The position numbers were made by a program, and so were the translations under genes. This document shows positions 34,172 to 45,906 of a DNA stretch of 64,000 nt, piece by piece (position 1 is the stretch's first letter; each line of letters opens with the position of its first letter). The stretch spans positions 62,001-126,000 of the forward strand of contig JAFRYE010000068.1 of assembly GCA_017441265.1 (NCBI GenBank), in the 5' to 3' direction. A model generated the notes under the pieces. The model saw only the letters and a list, made by a program, of their open reading frames with translations, was not told where the DNA came from and searched no databases. The stretch comes from Lachnospiraceae bacterium. Lineage in GTDB: Bacteria > Bacillota > Clostridia > Lachnospirales > Lachnospiraceae.

Positions 34172-35335
34172 TCAGGATCTGCGGAATTTGCCGAGAACCG
34201 GGACAAGCTCCGCAAGCGCAGAGACGGTTTCGGCAATCTCCTCTTCGCTCGTGTTCTCGTCGAAGCTGAACCGAAGCGTCGAATCCAAAAGGTTGTCGGC
34301 AACGCCGATCGCCTTCAAAGTTCCGCTGATCGCCGGATGATTTGACGAACAGGCCGAGCCGGACGATGTGTATATGCCCTTCTCCGCCAACGCGTGAAGA
34401 AGCACTTCCGCTCTCACACCCGCAAAGCTGACGCTCGCAATGTGCGGAGCGGTCTCTCGCAGATCGTTCGGAACCCCGTTGACAACAGCTCCCGGTACCA
34501 TTGAAACGCCCTTCAGGAACAATTCTTTACTGCGGTACATGCGTTCCCGATACTCTGCAGCATCGGCGAACCAATAGCGAACAGCCTCACCTAGGCCGGC
34601 GATAGCAGGAACATTTTCCGTGCCGGAACGCCGGTCTTTTTCCTGTCCGCCGCCGTAGATCAAGGGGCGGATCGCGAGTCCCTTCTTCACATACAAAAAG
34701 CCGCTTCCCTTGGGAGCGTGAAGCTTATGTCCGCTCACGGACATCAGATCAACGCCCATGCGGGACGGAAACATCGGGATCTTGCCGTACGCCTGTATGG
34801 CGTCCGTATGGAAAACGGCCTTCGGATTTCTTGCATGCACAAGCGCGGCAAGTTCCGCGATCGGCTCGATCGCGCCGATCTCATTGTTCACGGCCATGAC
34901 CGAAACAACGATCGTATCGTCGCGAAGCGCTTTTGTGAGTTCTTCCGCCGACACATGCCCGTACGCGTCCACCGGAAGGAACGTCACTTCGTAACCGAGT
35001 TCCTCCAAGCGCAGGATCGGCTGGTACACCGAGGCATGCTCGATCCTTGTCGTGATAATATGCTTTCCGTTGCGCTTTCTTGCTTCCGCAGCGCCGAACA
35101 ACGCCATATTGTTGGATTCCGTACCGCCGGATGTAAAGACGATCTCGTCCTCCGTGCATTTGATGCTTGCGGCAATGGCTTTGCGTGTGTCGCGGATGTA
35201 CTGTTCCGCCTCAAAGCCCTTGTGGTGCAGCGAGGACGGATTTCCGAAGTCCTGCAGCATCACCTTGGCCGCAGTTTCGCAGGCCGCAGGCAGCGTCCGC
35301 GTCGTTGCGGCGTTATCCAGATAGATCTCTCTCAT
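34172..35335 (-). CDS. cysteine desulfurase (NifS/IscS type)
   Basis: 387 residues starting MREIYLDNAATTRTLPAACE. The PLP lysine lies in SVSGHKLHAPKGSG (about K204) and the reactive Cys in the loop SSGSACSSNHP. The fold is the class V aminotransferase type. Its position directly before thiI (147 bp) suggests the thiolation-specific NifZ role seen in Bacillus, although a general IscS role is possible, as no iscU or other Fe-S assembly gene is near. The ATG is preceded by GGTGGG. The gap to thiI holds two short inverted repeats (34079-34106; 34131-34155). Confidence 0.93.
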   Translation of the reverse strand: MREIYLDNAATTRTLPAACETAAKVMLQDFGNPSSLHHKGFEAEQYIRDTRKAIAASIKCTEDEIVFTSGGTESNNMALFGAAEARKRNGKHIITTRIEHASVYQPILRLEELGYEVTFLPVDAYGHVSAEELTKALRDDTIVVSVMAVNNEIGAIEPIAELAALVHARNPKAVFHTDAIQAYGKIPMFPSRMGVDLMSVSGHKLHAPKGSGFLYVKKGLAIRPLIYGGGQEKDRRSGTENVPAIAGLGEAVRYWFADAAEYRERMYRSKELFLKGVSMVPGAVVNGVPNDLRETAPHIASVSFAGVRAEVLLHALAEKGIYTSSGSACSSNHPAISGTLKAIGVADNLLDSTLRFSFDENTSEEEIAETVSALAELVPVLGKFRRS

Positions 35336-35357
35336 GTTCCCACCTGTATGTAAAACG

Positions 35358-36116
35358 TTAATTCTTATTTTCCGCGGTTTCTTCCGCAAGGAGCATCAAT
35401 GCCGACAGCACCGTGAGTCCCGCCGTCTCCGTGCGCAAGATCCTTCGTCCGAGACTGATCACACGCGCTCCCGCAGCGATCGCAAGATCTATCTCGCTGC
35501 GCTCAAAGCCGCCTTCCGGCCCGATAAATACAGAGATCGCACCGTTGCCGACCGCCTCGCGAAATGCCTCCGCAGTTTCTTTCATACCGAGCGCATTTTC
35601 GTAGGGCACCAGGACAATGCCGGCTTCGGAAGCCTCTTTGATCGCTTCTTTGAAGCTCATCGGAGCCGAAACTTCCGGGATCATCCCGCGACCGCTCTGC
35701 TTGGCCGCTCCTTCTGCGATTGCCTGCATACGCTCCGTGCGGCGCGCTTCCTTCTTCGGATCATCGAGCTTCACGACCGTTCTTGTGCACATGACCGGAA
35801 CGATGCGAACCGCGCCGAGTTCTACTGCCTTTTGCACGATCAGCTCCATCTTGTCCTTCTTCGGAAGCCCCTGATACAGCGTGATCGCAACAGGCAATTC
35901 CACCGTTGAAGGAATCCGTTCCCGAATCGCAAGAACGCATTCTCCGTCCTCATAGGACGCAACTTCGCATCGGTAATCCGTGCCCTGACCGTCGCATACG
36001 GTGAGTTCCTCCCCGATGTGCATCCGCAGGACGTTTCGAATATGATTGTAATCGCCGCCCTCAACGATGATGCGATCGGCACTCACCGCCTCCGGGTCGA
36101 TGAAAAACCGCGGCAT
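35358..36116 (-). CDS. rsmE: 16S rRNA m3U1498 methyltransferase RsmE
   Basis: 252 residues. The start MPRFFIDPEAVSADRI and the SPOUT-class knot at the C-terminus (VFIGPEGGFERSEIDLA, then SLGRRILRTETAGLTVLSAL) are characteristic. It methylates N3 of U1498 in 16S rRNA. It is 16 bp downstream of prmA, a pairing conserved across Firmicutes, and has GGAGGAG before the ATG. Confidence 0.95.
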   Translation of the reverse strand: MPRFFIDPEAVSADRIIVEGGDYNHIRNVLRMHIGEELTVCDGQGTDYRCEVASYEDGECVLAIRERIPSTVELPVAITLYQGLPKKDKMELIVQKAVELGAVRIVPVMCTRTVVKLDDPKKEARRTERMQAIAEGAAKQSGRGMIPEVSAPMSFKEAIKEASEAGIVLVPYENALGMKETAEAFREAVGNGAISVFIGPEGGFERSEIDLAIAAGARVISLGRRILRTETAGLTVLSALMLLAEETAENKN

Positions 36117-36132
36117 GGTCTCCTCCTGATGA

Positions 36133-37134
36133 TCAGACCGGCTCTGCGCACATGCAGACCCAGTCGTTGCGATATCTGCAGCCTGTGATCTTATATCCGC
36201 TTTCGGAAAATGCCTTCCGCATCTCCTCCTCGCGTTCCTTCAATATCCCCGAGGCGATAAAACATCCGCCGGGCGCGACAAAGTCGCGGACAATCGGAAG
36301 CAGCAGTTTGATGACGTCTGCTAAGATGTTTGCGACAACCACCGGATACCGGTCAAGGATCAAAGCATCCTTAGCCGCCTTGTCCGTGATCACGTCGCAC
36401 GCGTAAAAGGAAACCGTCCCGGGCAAGATCGCCGGCTTCGCATTGTCTGCGACCGTCAGTTTGTTCTGTTTGGCATTTTCCTTCGAGACATCAACCGCAA
36501 TGGGATCGATGTCCACGCCGATACAGCAGCCGGCTCCGAGCTTCTTCGCAATGATCGATAAAATGCCGCTCCCGCAACCGATATCAAGCACCGAATCCCC
36601 TTCATTTACATGCTCCCGAAGCGTTTCGATGCACAGCCATGTGGTCTCGTGGGAGCCCGTTCCGAATGCAGTTCCCGGGTCAATCTCCACCACGAGGTCG
36701 CCTTCCTTTTCCGTTGCATCGCTCTCCCACGTCGGCTTGATCAAAATATCATCGCCGATGCGGAACGAATGAAAATATTGTTTCCAGTTGTTAATCCAGT
36801 CCAGATCTTCCGTGACCGAAGTCTCGACGCTCAGTTCCCCCATATTCACGATGTCACGGTAAACCGAAACTGCATCGAGGATCTCCGCGGCGCGTTTCGC
36901 GAAATCACTCTCCGAAACATCCTCGCTGCACTCTTCGTAGCATCGGATCTTCGAGGAGCGGTCGGTTTCGTCCAAAACGGGCGGAATATCGATAAACTGA
37001 GCCGCTTCCTCCTGTTTGGAAAGAGGCACGGAATCAATGATCTCAACTCCGTCAAATCCCATATCCGCCAGTGCGGCGCAGATGTAGTCCTCCGCCTCCA
37101 CCGTGGAAGACACCGTGTATACCGTCCACTTCAT
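36133..37134 (-). CDS. prmA: ribosomal protein L11 methyltransferase
   Basis: 333 residues, slightly longer than the usual 310 owing to an insertion (about 60-90) in the N-terminal substrate-binding part. The SAM site SVLDIGCGSGILSIIAKKLGA is at about 180-200, preceded by IDPGTAFGTGSHETT, and the NILADVIKLLLP motif follows. It trimethylates lysines of L11. It is the first gene of the prmA-rsmE-iscS-thiI run, with its own promoter after the dnaJ terminator. Confidence 0.94.
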   Translation of the reverse strand: MKWTVYTVSSTVEAEDYICAALADMGFDGVEIIDSVPLSKQEEAAQFIDIPPVLDETDRSSKIRCYEECSEDVSESDFAKRAAEILDAVSVYRDIVNMGELSVETSVTEDLDWINNWKQYFHSFRIGDDILIKPTWESDATEKEGDLVVEIDPGTAFGTGSHETTWLCIETLREHVNEGDSVLDIGCGSGILSIIAKKLGAGCCIGVDIDPIAVDVSKENAKQNKLTVADNAKPAILPGTVSFYACDVITDKAAKDALILDRYPVVVANILADVIKLLLPIVRDFVAPGGCFIASGILKEREEEMRKAFSESGYKITGCRYRNDWVCMCAEPV

Positions 37135-37178
37135 AGCAACTCCTTCCGATGATCCCGAATGTTACGCACACCTCGTTT

Positions 37179-37207
37179 ATTGTATCCGTTTCCCCCGATG
37201 TAGTCAA
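37179..37207 (-). promoter_or_regulatory. SigA-type promoter for prmA
   Basis: On the minus strand TTGACT and TACAAT are separated by 17 bases. It lies between the dnaJ terminator and prmA, which shows that prmA is not simply read through from the heat-shock operon. Confidence 0.75.
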
Positions 37208-37240
37208 GCAAAAAGAGACCGCCGTCTGTGCCTTTAACGA

Positions 37241-37275
37241 GAAAAAGTGCGCATCGGCAGAAGCCGACACGCACT
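37241..37275 (-). terminator. intrinsic terminator after dnaJ
   Basis: On the minus strand AGTGCGTGTCGGC pairs with GCCGATGCGCACT (two G-U pairs) around a TTCT loop and is followed by TTTTTC. It ends the hrcA-grpE-dnaK-dnaJ operon, 8 bases after the dnaJ stop. Confidence 0.9.
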
Positions 37276-37283
37276 GTAAAAGC

Positions 37284-38420
37284 TTATTTTCCGAAGAACT
37301 TTCCCTTCTTTTTCTCGCCGTCTCCGCCGGGCGTTCTGCCGTTCATCGCATCGTCGAACGCCTTGAGCAGATCTTTCTGCGCACTCGTCATCTTCGTCGG
37401 CACCTGGACGATCAAGGTTACATAGTGATCGCCTCGCTGACTCTCATGATGAAGATACGGAACACCTTTGCCTCGCAAACGAACCTTTGTGTCGGTCTGC
37501 GTTCCGGGCTTCAAGTCGTACAGGACATCGCCGTCGATCGTGTGGATCCGGATCTCTCCGCCGAGCGCAGCCTGCGCAAACGAGATCGGCATCGTCGAGT
37601 AGAGATCGTAGTTGTCTCTCTGGAACTGCGGATCGCTCGAGATGACCACATCGATCAACAAGCTTCCCCGCTCTCCGCCGTTGACGCCGGGCTCGCCCAG
37701 ATCGCGCATGCGGATGCTCTGACCTTCGTCGATACCCGCGGGAATCTTGACTTTGATGTTTTTGCGCGTGGCGATGTAACCGGTACCGTAGCAGTCCTTG
37801 CATTTGTCGCGGATCACCTTGCCCGTGCCTTTACAATCAGGACAGGTCTTCTGATTCTGGATCACGCCGAGAATCGTCTGCTGCGTGTAAATGATTGAGC
37901 CGGTGCCCTTACATTTTCCGCATGTCTCCGCGCTGGTCCCGGGTTTGGCACCGGTACCGCTGCAGGTCTTGCAGGTGTCCTTGAAATTGAGTTCCAGTTC
38001 CTTCTCGCAACCGAAAACAGCTTCCTGGAACGTGATCCGGATCGTAGCGCGAACGCTTGCGCCGTTTCTCGGTGCATTTCCGCCGCGCGCCGAACTTCTG
38101 CGGCCGCCTCCGAACATATCGCCGAAGCCGAACATGTCGAAGATATCGCTGAAATCTCCCGTAAAATCGTATCCGCCGCCTCCGCCCTGTTCAAAGGCCG
38201 CATGACCGAAGCGGTCGTACTGAGCACGCTTTTCCGAGTCGCTCAGTACGGAGTACGCTTCGCTTGCTTCCTTGAATTTGGCTTCCGCTTCCTTGTCCCC
38301 GGGATTTACGTCCGGGTGATACTTTTTCGCGAGACTGCGATAGGCCTTCTTGATCTCGTCATCCGTTGCCGTCTTGGAAACGCCGAGGACCTCATAGTAA
38401 TCTCTCTTAGTATCCGCCAT
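37284..38420 (-). CDS. dnaJ: chaperone protein DnaJ
   Basis: 378 residues, full type I DnaJ. J domain about 4-68 with the HPD motif in [11 protein letters not shown]; Gly/Phe-rich linker about 72-115; four CxxCxGxG zinc motifs ([32 protein letters not shown]) at about 145-210; then the substrate-binding C-terminal domains. It stimulates DnaK ATP hydrolysis. It is last in the CIRCE-controlled operon. Its partner dnaK is interrupted (see next gene), yet dnaJ itself is intact. Confidence 0.96.
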   Translation of the reverse strand: MADTKRDYYEVLGVSKTATDDEIKKAYRSLAKKYHPDVNPGDKEAEAKFKEASEAYSVLSDSEKRAQYDRFGHAAFEQGGGGGYDFTGDFSDIFDMFGFGDMFGGGRRSSARGGNAPRNGASVRATIRITFQEAVFGCEKELELNFKDTCKTCSGTGAKPGTSAETCGKCKGTGSIIYTQQTILGVIQNQKTCPDCKGTGKVIRDKCKDCYGTGYIATRKNIKVKIPAGIDEGQSIRMRDLGEPGVNGGERGSLLIDVVISSDPQFQRDNYDLYSTMPISFAQAALGGEIRIHTIDGDVLYDLKPGTQTDTKVRLRGKGVPYLHHESQRGDHYVTLIVQVPTKMTSAQKDLLKAFDDAMNGRTPGGDGEKKKGKFFGK

Positions 38421-38455
38421 ATACAGCTCCTGTCAACCGGATCAGCCGGTTGATT

Positions 38456-40321
<1,866 letters not shown>

Positions 40322-40415
40322 ACTCTTGCCTCTTTCTGCGTTGCTGTATTGCATGCCCGCGGCGGGCAACGCCATCCTCCGCGTGCAGAAACGTCCGTAT
40401 AACGGACAGGGTTTC

Positions 40416-41036
40416 CTAGTTTGCTACTTTTACCATGCTGTGACGAAGCACGGAGTCATGGTACATATATCCCTTTTGGAACTCCTCGACGACGATGTTC
40501 TCGCCGACCGACTCGTCCTCAACGTGCATCACAGCATTGTGCAGATCGGGGTTGAACGACTGTCCGACCGCCTCGATCGGTGTGACACCGGCCTCTTCCA
40601 AAGCCTTCATCAGCTGGCGGTACGTCTTGTCGATACCGCACGCAAACGGCTGTGCAAGTTCCTCTTCGCTCAAGGTCGACAACCCTCTTTCGAAATTGTC
40701 GATCACCGGCAGGATCTTCTCAAAAGCGCTCTTGGCTCCGACTTCGAACATCTGCGCTTTTTCTTTGTCCGTGCGGTTGCGGTAATTGATGAACTCGGCC
40801 TGCTGCCGGAGCACCCGGTCATTCAGTTCTTCAATCTTCTGGTCCCGCGGGTCTTTCTTTTCCTGCTTTTTCTTTTTTCCTTCCTTTTTGGACGACCCGG
40901 TTTCCTCAGCCGAAGCTTCCTCCGTCACGGTCTCATCCGCAGCCTCCGCAGTCTCTTCCGAAGTCTCCGCGGAAGTTTCTTCACTCACTTCCGCTTCCTC
41001 CGGAGGGATACCGGTAGTCTTTTCTTCCTCAGTCAT
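40416..41036 (-). CDS. grpE: nucleotide exchange factor GrpE
   Basis: 206 residues. A long acidic Glu/Ser/Thr-rich N-terminus and a Lys-rich patch (about 1-60) are followed by the coiled coil ([31 protein letters not shown]) and the beta domain with [29 protein letters not shown] and [25 protein letters not shown]. It releases ADP from DnaK. ATG at 41036 has GGGAGG upstream. It is between hrcA and dnaK; the 94-bp gap to dnaK contains a small hairpin (40392-40406). Confidence 0.95.
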   Translation of the reverse strand: MTEEEKTTGIPPEEAEVSEETSAETSEETAEAADETVTEEASAEETGSSKKEGKKKKQEKKDPRDQKIEELNDRVLRQQAEFINYRNRTDKEKAQMFEVGAKSAFEKILPVIDNFERGLSTLSEEELAQPFACGIDKTYRQLMKALEEAGVTPIEAVGQSFNPDLHNAVMHVEDESVGENIVVEEFQKGYMYHDSVLRHSMVKVAN

Positions 41037-41059
41037 ATATGCCTCCCAAAGCATCCGAA

Positions 41060-42082
41060 TTATTTATCTTTTCGGAAAATGCTGTCCAACTCTTCCATAA
41101 GGTTTCGAAGGGTCCCCACAACTTTCTCGTAGTCCATTCGCCTCGGTCCGATGATACCGATCTTGCCGTACACACCCTCTTCGATATGGTATGTGGCGGT
41201 GACGACGGAGCAGTCCTTGGTCGCTTCGATCGGCGACTCATCGCCGATGTAAACCTGAATGCCGCGATCTGAATCCCCTTCCTGATACATCAGATCCGTA
41301 AGCTCTTTCTTCTCCTCAAGGGCGCTTAACAAGGTGCTCGCCTTAGCGGAATCATTGAGCTCCGGATATTTGAAAATGTTCGTCGAACCGCTCGTGTAAG
41401 CTTCCACTTCCTCGCTCTCAAGGCTCGTCGCGATCACGTCGAGAATATCGGAGATCAAAGCGGAATACACACCGGCCTCGTTTCTCATCTTCTGCATGAC
41501 GCTGGCATTGATCTCCGCAAGGTCAAGTCCCTGCAGGAACGTATTCAACATCAGATTGAGCTTCAGCATCGTCTCCTTGCTGAGTTCCTCGTCGACATGA
41601 ATCAGATTGTTCTTGACGATGTTTCCCTCGAGGATCACGACCGTCAGCAAACTATCCGGATCGACCTGCGTCAACTGCAGGAATTTGATGCGGTGGCGAT
41701 GATATCTCGGCGCCGTGATCATCGAAGCATAGTTCGTGTTGACCGCAATGACCTTAGCCGCCTCCTTGAGGATGCTGTCGAGCCGCTCGGACTTCGCGTT
41801 GAGCTGGAGTTTTAAGCTTTCCATCTCATTTTGCTTATCGGCCATTAGCATGTCCACATACAAACGATACCCCTTGTCGGACGGAATCCGGCCGGCAGAG
41901 GTATGCGGCTGAATGATGTATCCCATCTCCTCGAGATCGGACATTTCATTTCGTATCGTCGCAGAGCTCAGATTCAGGTCAGTATACTTGGAAATCGTAC
42001 GGGAGCCTACCGGTTCGCCGGTTTCCAGATAGTTCTGAATGATCGCCCGCAGAATCGTCATCTTACGTTCATCCAATTCCAC
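41060..42082 (-). CDS. hrcA: heat-inducible transcription repressor HrcA
   Basis: 340 residues from a GTG start preceded by GCGGGAAC. The N-terminal winged helix (about 1-80) contains VGSRTISKYTDLNLSSATIRNEMSDLEEMGYI and HTSAGRIPSDKGYRLYVD. The rest is the dimerisation and inserted domain, ending GPRRMDYEKVVGTLRNLMEEL. It represses its own operon by binding CIRCE and needs GroE for folding. It is the first gene after the CIRCE site and promoter. Confidence 0.95.
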   Translation of the reverse strand: MELDERKMTILRAIIQNYLETGEPVGSRTISKYTDLNLSSATIRNEMSDLEEMGYIIQPHTSAGRIPSDKGYRLYVDMLMADKQNEMESLKLQLNAKSERLDSILKEAAKVIAVNTNYASMITAPRYHRHRIKFLQLTQVDPDSLLTVVILEGNIVKNNLIHVDEELSKETMLKLNLMLNTFLQGLDLAEINASVMQKMRNEAGVYSALISDILDVIATSLESEEVEAYTSGSTNIFKYPELNDSAKASTLLSALEEKKELTDLMYQEGDSDRGIQVYIGDESPIEATKDCSVVTATYHIEEGVYGKIGIIGPRRMDYEKVVGTLRNLMEELDSIFRKDK

Positions 42083-42109
42083 GATAGTTCCCGCCTTTTT
42101 CTCAATTTA

Positions 42110-42136
42110 TTAGCACTCAGTAATACCGAGTGCTAA
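42110..42136. promoter_or_regulatory. CIRCE operator of the hrcA-grpE-dnaK-dnaJ operon
   Basis: TTAGCACTC, a 9-base spacer, then GAGTGCTAA: a perfect match to the consensus HrcA operator. It lies between the promoter and the hrcA start. Confidence 0.97.
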
Positions 42137-42147
42137 CATCTAAGGTA

Positions 42148-42176
42148 AGAATACACCGTACTATGCAATATGTCAA
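42148..42176 (-). promoter_or_regulatory. SigA promoter of the heat-shock operon
   Basis: On the minus strand TTGACA and TATTCT are separated by 17 bases, directly upstream of the CIRCE operator, so bound HrcA would cover the start site. Confidence 0.85.
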
Positions 42177-42218
42177 TACCTTTTTACTAAGAAAACACGA
42201 AAAATGAGACTGTGATCG

Positions 42219-43331
42219 CTATTCCATCAAATCCGTGAGAATACTGTTGCTGACAAGCATCCCGCGAACCGTAAACCTGCGAACGGAGCCGCATTTTTCG
42301 ATGAGGCCCTGCTCCGCAAACCGTTCCGTCAGTTTCCCGATCCGCTCGGCATACTCCGAGCCGAAACGCTCTGCCAAGTCGCTAAGATCAATTCCTTCAT
42401 TCAGGCGAAATCCCAGCATCACGGTCTCGTTTCGAATGTCACGATCGGTGAGTTCCTCAGTATTCTCATACGAAAGTTCTTCCAAATAGAACGAAAGATC
42501 CCGTGTGACGGAAAACCGTTTCAGGCCGATCAGGCTCGCAGCGCCGAGGCCGATCCCGAGATACTCATCCCTCTTCCAGTAGCCGATATTGTGCCGGCAC
42601 GCATAGCCCGGCTTCGCAAAATTCGAGATCTCGTACTGAGCATATCCGTATTCCACCAGCCGTTTCACCGCCGATTCGTAGGCTTCCGCAGCAGCATCCT
42701 CATCGGGCAGAAATTCCGGGTGATCGACATAGCGCTCATAAAACTGCGTACCCTCCTCTAATATCAGGCTGTACGCCGAGATGTGCGAAGGCCCGAGCGC
42801 AACGGTTCGGTCAATCGAAGCAAGCATGCGTTCCTTCGTCTGCCCCGGAAGGTTCATCATCAGATCGATATTGATATTGTCAAAGCCGGCTTCCCTGGCA
42901 AGGGAAACCGACGAACATACGTCACTCCACGTATGAATACGTCCGAGCATCCGAAGCTCCGCATCGTCGGCGGACTGGGCGCCGAAACTCAGTCGGTTGA
43001 TGCCTGCTCTGCGGTATTCCGCAAGTTTTTCCGCCGTCACCGTGCCCGGATTGCACTCGATCGTGATCTCCGCATCCCCCGTAAGACAAAAGCTTTCGCG
43101 GATCGCGGAAAATAACATCTCATAGGTTCCCGCCGGCATCAGCGAAGGCGTCCCTCCGCCGATGAACACCGAAGTAACGGTCGGATCCGCGATCTCGGTT
43201 TCGCCGTGCGCTCGAATATCCCGAAAAAGCGCATCGGTGTAGTTTGCCTGACAGTTCAGCCCCGCAAAAGAAAGGAAATCACAGTAGGCGCATTTTCTCG
43301 CGCAAAACGGAATATGAATATACAGTTCCAT
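42219..43331 (-). CDS. hemW: HemW, radical SAM heme-binding protein
   Basis: 370 residues starting MELYIHIPFCARKCAYCDF, with the radical SAM cysteines at C10, C14 and C17. FIGGGTPSLMPAG and ECNPGTVTAEKLAEYR are typical of the HemN/HemW group, and the short N-terminus lacks the HemN extension, so this is HemW (a heme chaperone) rather than coproporphyrinogen oxidase. ATG at 43331 follows GGAGAG. It lies 50 bp downstream of lepA, a common Firmicutes pair; a GGAAAATG copy is in the gap. Confidence 0.92.
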   Translation of the reverse strand: MELYIHIPFCARKCAYCDFLSFAGLNCQANYTDALFRDIRAHGETEIADPTVTSVFIGGGTPSLMPAGTYEMLFSAIRESFCLTGDAEITIECNPGTVTAEKLAEYRRAGINRLSFGAQSADDAELRMLGRIHTWSDVCSSVSLAREAGFDNINIDLMMNLPGQTKERMLASIDRTVALGPSHISAYSLILEEGTQFYERYVDHPEFLPDEDAAAEAYESAVKRLVEYGYAQYEISNFAKPGYACRHNIGYWKRDEYLGIGLGAASLIGLKRFSVTRDLSFYLEELSYENTEELTDRDIRNETVMLGFRLNEGIDLSDLAERFGSEYAERIGKLTERFAEQGLIEKCGSVRRFTVRGMLVSNSILTDLME

Positions 43332-43381
43332 AAAAACTCTCCATAAAGGAAAAGCTGCCGACGGCAGCATTTTCCGAATCA

Positions 43382-45196
43382 TTATTCCTCATCCAGTTTC
43401 AGGACACTCATGAAGGCGCTCTGCGGGATTTCGACATTGCCGACCTGGCGCATGCGCTTCTTGCCTTCCTTCTGTTTCTCAAGAAGTTTCTTCTTACGGG
43501 TGATATCACCGCCGTAGCATTTGGCGAGGACGTCCTTGCGCATCGCACGAACCGTCTCTCTGGCGATGATCTTGCTTCCGACCGCAGCCTGGATCGGAAT
43601 CTCAAAGAGCTGTCTCGGAATCTCTTCCTTCAACTTTTCACACATGCGGCGCCCACGCTCGTATGCAGTCGCTTCATGAACGATAAAGGACAGCGCGTCT
43701 ACCTCCTCGTGATTGACGAGAATATCGAGCTTTGCAAGCTTCGAAGGAACATACTCCTTGAAGTCGTAATCAAAGGACGCATATCCCTTGGAACGGGACT
43801 TCAGCGCGTCAAAGAAGTCGTAAATGATCTCGTTGAGCGGCAGATCGTACTTGAGCAGCGCTCTGGTTTCCTCGAGATACTCCATCCCGAGGTACACGCC
43901 GCGGCGGTCCTGGCACAGTTTCATGATCGAGCCGACATAATCCTTGGATACCATAATCTCCGCACTCACGAACGGCTCTTCCATATGCTCGATCTCGGAC
44001 GGATCCGGCAGGTTAGCGGGGTTCGAAATGTCGAGGACCGTACCGTCAGTCTTATATACTTTATAGATTACGCTGGGCGCAGTAGTCACAAGATCGAGGT
44101 TGTACTCTCTCTCGAGACGCTCCTGAATGATCTCCAGATGCAGCAGGCCCAGGAATCCGCAGCGGAATCCGAATCCGAGCGCGATCGACGTCTCCGGCTC
44201 GTATTGAAGTGAGGCATCGTTCAGTTGCAATTTCTCCAGCGCATCCCGCAGATCCGGATACTTCGCACCGTCGGCCGGATACATTCCGCAGTAAACCATC
44301 GGATTCACTTTCTTGTAACCGGGCAGTGCCTCCGCCGCCGGGCGTCTGGCATCGGTCACGGTATCGCCGACACGGGTCTCTTTCACGTTCTTAAGGCTCG
44401 CAGTAATATAACCTACCATTCCCGCGGAAAGCTCGTCGCAGGGAATGAATTTGCCGGGCCCCAGCGTACCGATCTCAACCACGTCAGCCTCTGCTCCTGT
44501 GGCCATCATGCGAATCCTCGTATCCTTGGTAATCGTGCCTTCCTTGATCCTGCAGAAAATGATAACACCCTTATACGAGTCATACACAGAGTCAAAGATC
44601 AACGCCTGCAGCGGTGCCTCGGGATCGCCCTGCGGTGCCGGTATCTTCGTCGTGATCTGCTCCAGCACCTCCTCGATGTTGATGCCCATCTTCGCGGAAA
44701 TCAGAGGAGCATCCGATGCCGCCAGACCGATGACATCCTCAATCTCACGGATCACACGCTCCGGCTCCGCGCTCGGAAGATCGATCTTGTTGATGACAGG
44801 CATGATCTCGAGGTCATGATCCAGCGCAAGGTACACATTGGCAAGCGTCTGCGCCTCAATGCCCTGCGCGGCATCCACGACAAGGATCGCTCCCTCGCAG
44901 GCCGCCAGGGAGCGGGAAACCTCATAGTTAAAGTCCACATGGCCGGGCGTGTCGATGAGATTGAAGATATACTCCTGTCCGTCCTTCGCCTTGTACACCG
45001 TGCGGATCGTCTGTGCTTTGATCGTGATGCCTCGCTCGCGCTCGAGGTCCATATTGTCGAGCACCTGCTCCTGCATCTCGCGCGTCGTCAGCAGACCGGT
45101 CTTTTCGATGATCCGGTCGGCGAGCGTTGATTTTCCGTGATCAATATGCGCAATGATACAGAAATTGCGGATTTTACTCTGATCGCTGTTAGCCAT
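43382..45196 (-). CDS. lepA: elongation factor 4 (LepA)
   Basis: 604 residues. GTPase motifs: [14 protein letters not shown] (G1), [12 protein letters not shown] (G2), DTPGHVDF (G3), NKIDLP (G4). The EF-G-like domains follow, and the LepA-specific C-terminal domain ends with [18 protein letters not shown]. It is a ribosome-bound translational GTPase. ATG at 45196 is chosen because AAAGGA lies 7 bases upstream; an ATG 15 bases earlier would place the site inside the gene. It is divergent from tRNA-Ser. Confidence 0.96.
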   Translation of the reverse strand: MANSDQSKIRNFCIIAHIDHGKSTLADRIIEKTGLLTTREMQEQVLDNMDLERERGITIKAQTIRTVYKAKDGQEYIFNLIDTPGHVDFNYEVSRSLAACEGAILVVDAAQGIEAQTLANVYLALDHDLEIMPVINKIDLPSAEPERVIREIEDVIGLAASDAPLISAKMGINIEEVLEQITTKIPAPQGDPEAPLQALIFDSVYDSYKGVIIFCRIKEGTITKDTRIRMMATGAEADVVEIGTLGPGKFIPCDELSAGMVGYITASLKNVKETRVGDTVTDARRPAAEALPGYKKVNPMVYCGMYPADGAKYPDLRDALEKLQLNDASLQYEPETSIALGFGFRCGFLGLLHLEIIQERLEREYNLDLVTTAPSVIYKVYKTDGTVLDISNPANLPDPSEIEHMEEPFVSAEIMVSKDYVGSIMKLCQDRRGVYLGMEYLEETRALLKYDLPLNEIIYDFFDALKSRSKGYASFDYDFKEYVPSKLAKLDILVNHEEVDALSFIVHEATAYERGRRMCEKLKEEIPRQLFEIPIQAAVGSKIIARETVRAMRKDVLAKCYGGDITRKKKLLEKQKEGKKRMRQVGNVEIPQSAFMSVLKLDEE

Positions 45197-45239
45197 ATAC
45201 ATTCCTTTCATCAGAAACGCATTTTACGAAACTTACCCC

Positions 45240-45268
45240 TTGTCAAACGGCTGCATCTATAGTATAAT
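45240..45268 (+). promoter_or_regulatory. SigA-type promoter for tRNA-Ser
   Basis: TTGTCA and a perfect TATAAT are separated by 17 bases. The tRNA begins 14 bases after the -10 box. Confidence 0.8.
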
Positions 45269-45282
45269 GCAACCGTTGCTTT

Positions 45283-45371
45283 GGAGGAGTACCCAAGAGG
45301 CTTAAGGGTCTGGCTTCGAACACCAGTAGGTCGGTAACACCGGCGCAAGGGTTCAAATCCCTTCTCCTCCG
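45283..45371 (+). tRNA. tRNA-Ser, anticodon CGA
   Basis: An 89-nt cloverleaf with acceptor GGAGGAG/CTCCTCC and discriminator G, a long variable arm typical of Ser, and T arm AAGGG-TTCAAAT-CCCTT. The anticodon loop TTCGAAC gives CGA; the innermost stem pair is C-A, so the stem has 4 good pairs. The 3' CCA is not encoded. It reads UCG. Confidence 0.93.
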
Positions 45372-45378
45372 TAACATT

Positions 45379-45407
45379 GGCGATGCCGCAGGGTATCGCC
45401 TTTTTTT
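45379..45407 (+). terminator. intrinsic terminator after tRNA-Ser
   Basis: GGCGATGCC and GGGTATCGCC form a hairpin followed by seven T residues, 7 bases after the tRNA. Confidence 0.9.
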
Positions 45408-45410
45408 GTC

Positions 45411-45428
45411 TCATTTTTCGGAAAATGA
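45411..45428. repeat. inverted pair of the GGAAAATG word
   Basis: TCATTTTTCGGAAAATGA: two copies of the word (one with an extra T) meet tail to tail. The same 18 bases occur at 56090-56107. It lies just after the tRNA-Ser terminator and before the rpsT terminator. Confidence 0.7.
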
Positions 45429-45441
45429 AGCAAAAGTATAG

Positions 45442-45473
45442 AAAAAAAGCGGGTCAGATTGCTCTGCCCCGCT
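45442..45473 (-). terminator. intrinsic terminator after rpsT
   Basis: On the minus strand AGCGGGGCAGA pairs with TCTGACCCGCT (one mismatch) around a GCAA loop, then a run of T residues. It lies 15 bases after the rpsT stop. Confidence 0.88.
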
Positions 45474-45487
45474 AAAAAATTCGACAA

Positions 45488-45751
45488 TTAAGCCATCTTG
45501 TTCACTGCGCGCTGAAGTCTGGAGACTTTCCTCGCGGCATTGTTCTTATGGAAAATGCCCTTAGCGGCAGCCTTGTCAATTGCAACGATCGCGTTCGTCA
45601 GACTGTTCTGAGCGAGGGTCTTGTCACCGGCAGCCACGGCGGCATCCACCTTCTTCGTCAAAGTCTTAATCTTAGACTTGATGATCTTATTGCGCAAGGT
45701 CTTGGTCTCAATCACAAGAATTCTCTTCTTTGCGGACTTGATATTAGCCAT
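45488..45751 (-). CDS. rpsT: 30S ribosomal protein S20
   Basis: 87 residues starting MANIKSAKKRILVIETKTLRN, with GGGAGG upstream; Lys-rich helices and the C-terminal GIFHKNNAARKVSRLQRAVNKM are diagnostic of S20. It binds 16S rRNA early in assembly. It has its own promoter (45838-45866) and terminator, so it is a single-gene unit between holA and tRNA-Ser. Confidence 0.97.
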   Translation of the reverse strand: MANIKSAKKRILVIETKTLRNKIIKSKIKTLTKKVDAAVAAGDKTLAQNSLTNAIVAIDKAAAKGIFHKNNAARKVSRLQRAVNKMA

Positions 45752-45837
45752 CTTCACACCTCCCGTATATAATCTGGTTATCGCATGAAAATCTGCGCTC
45801 AGATCCGGACACGGACGCTCTGAACACACATGAGTGA

Positions 45838-45866
45838 ATTTTATTACACATACTTGTTTCTGTCAA
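45838..45866 (-). promoter_or_regulatory. SigA promoter for rpsT
   Basis: On the minus strand a perfect TTGACA and TAAAAT are separated by 17 bases. A leader of about 80 bases precedes the S20 start. Confidence 0.85.
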
Positions 45867-45906
45867 GAGGCAAATTAAAAAAATGCGAAAAATACCGAAT
45901 CCCCGT

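Noticed and set aside
40392-40406. GTCCGT/ACGGAC hairpin between grpE and dnaK as a terminator
   Set aside because: Short 6-bp stem without a T run, inside a conserved operon; at most an RNA processing site.
45210-45245. A lepA promoter TTGACA...TAAAAT on the minus strand
   Set aside because: The spacer is only 14 bases, too short for a SigA promoter; lepA's promoter remains unidentified.
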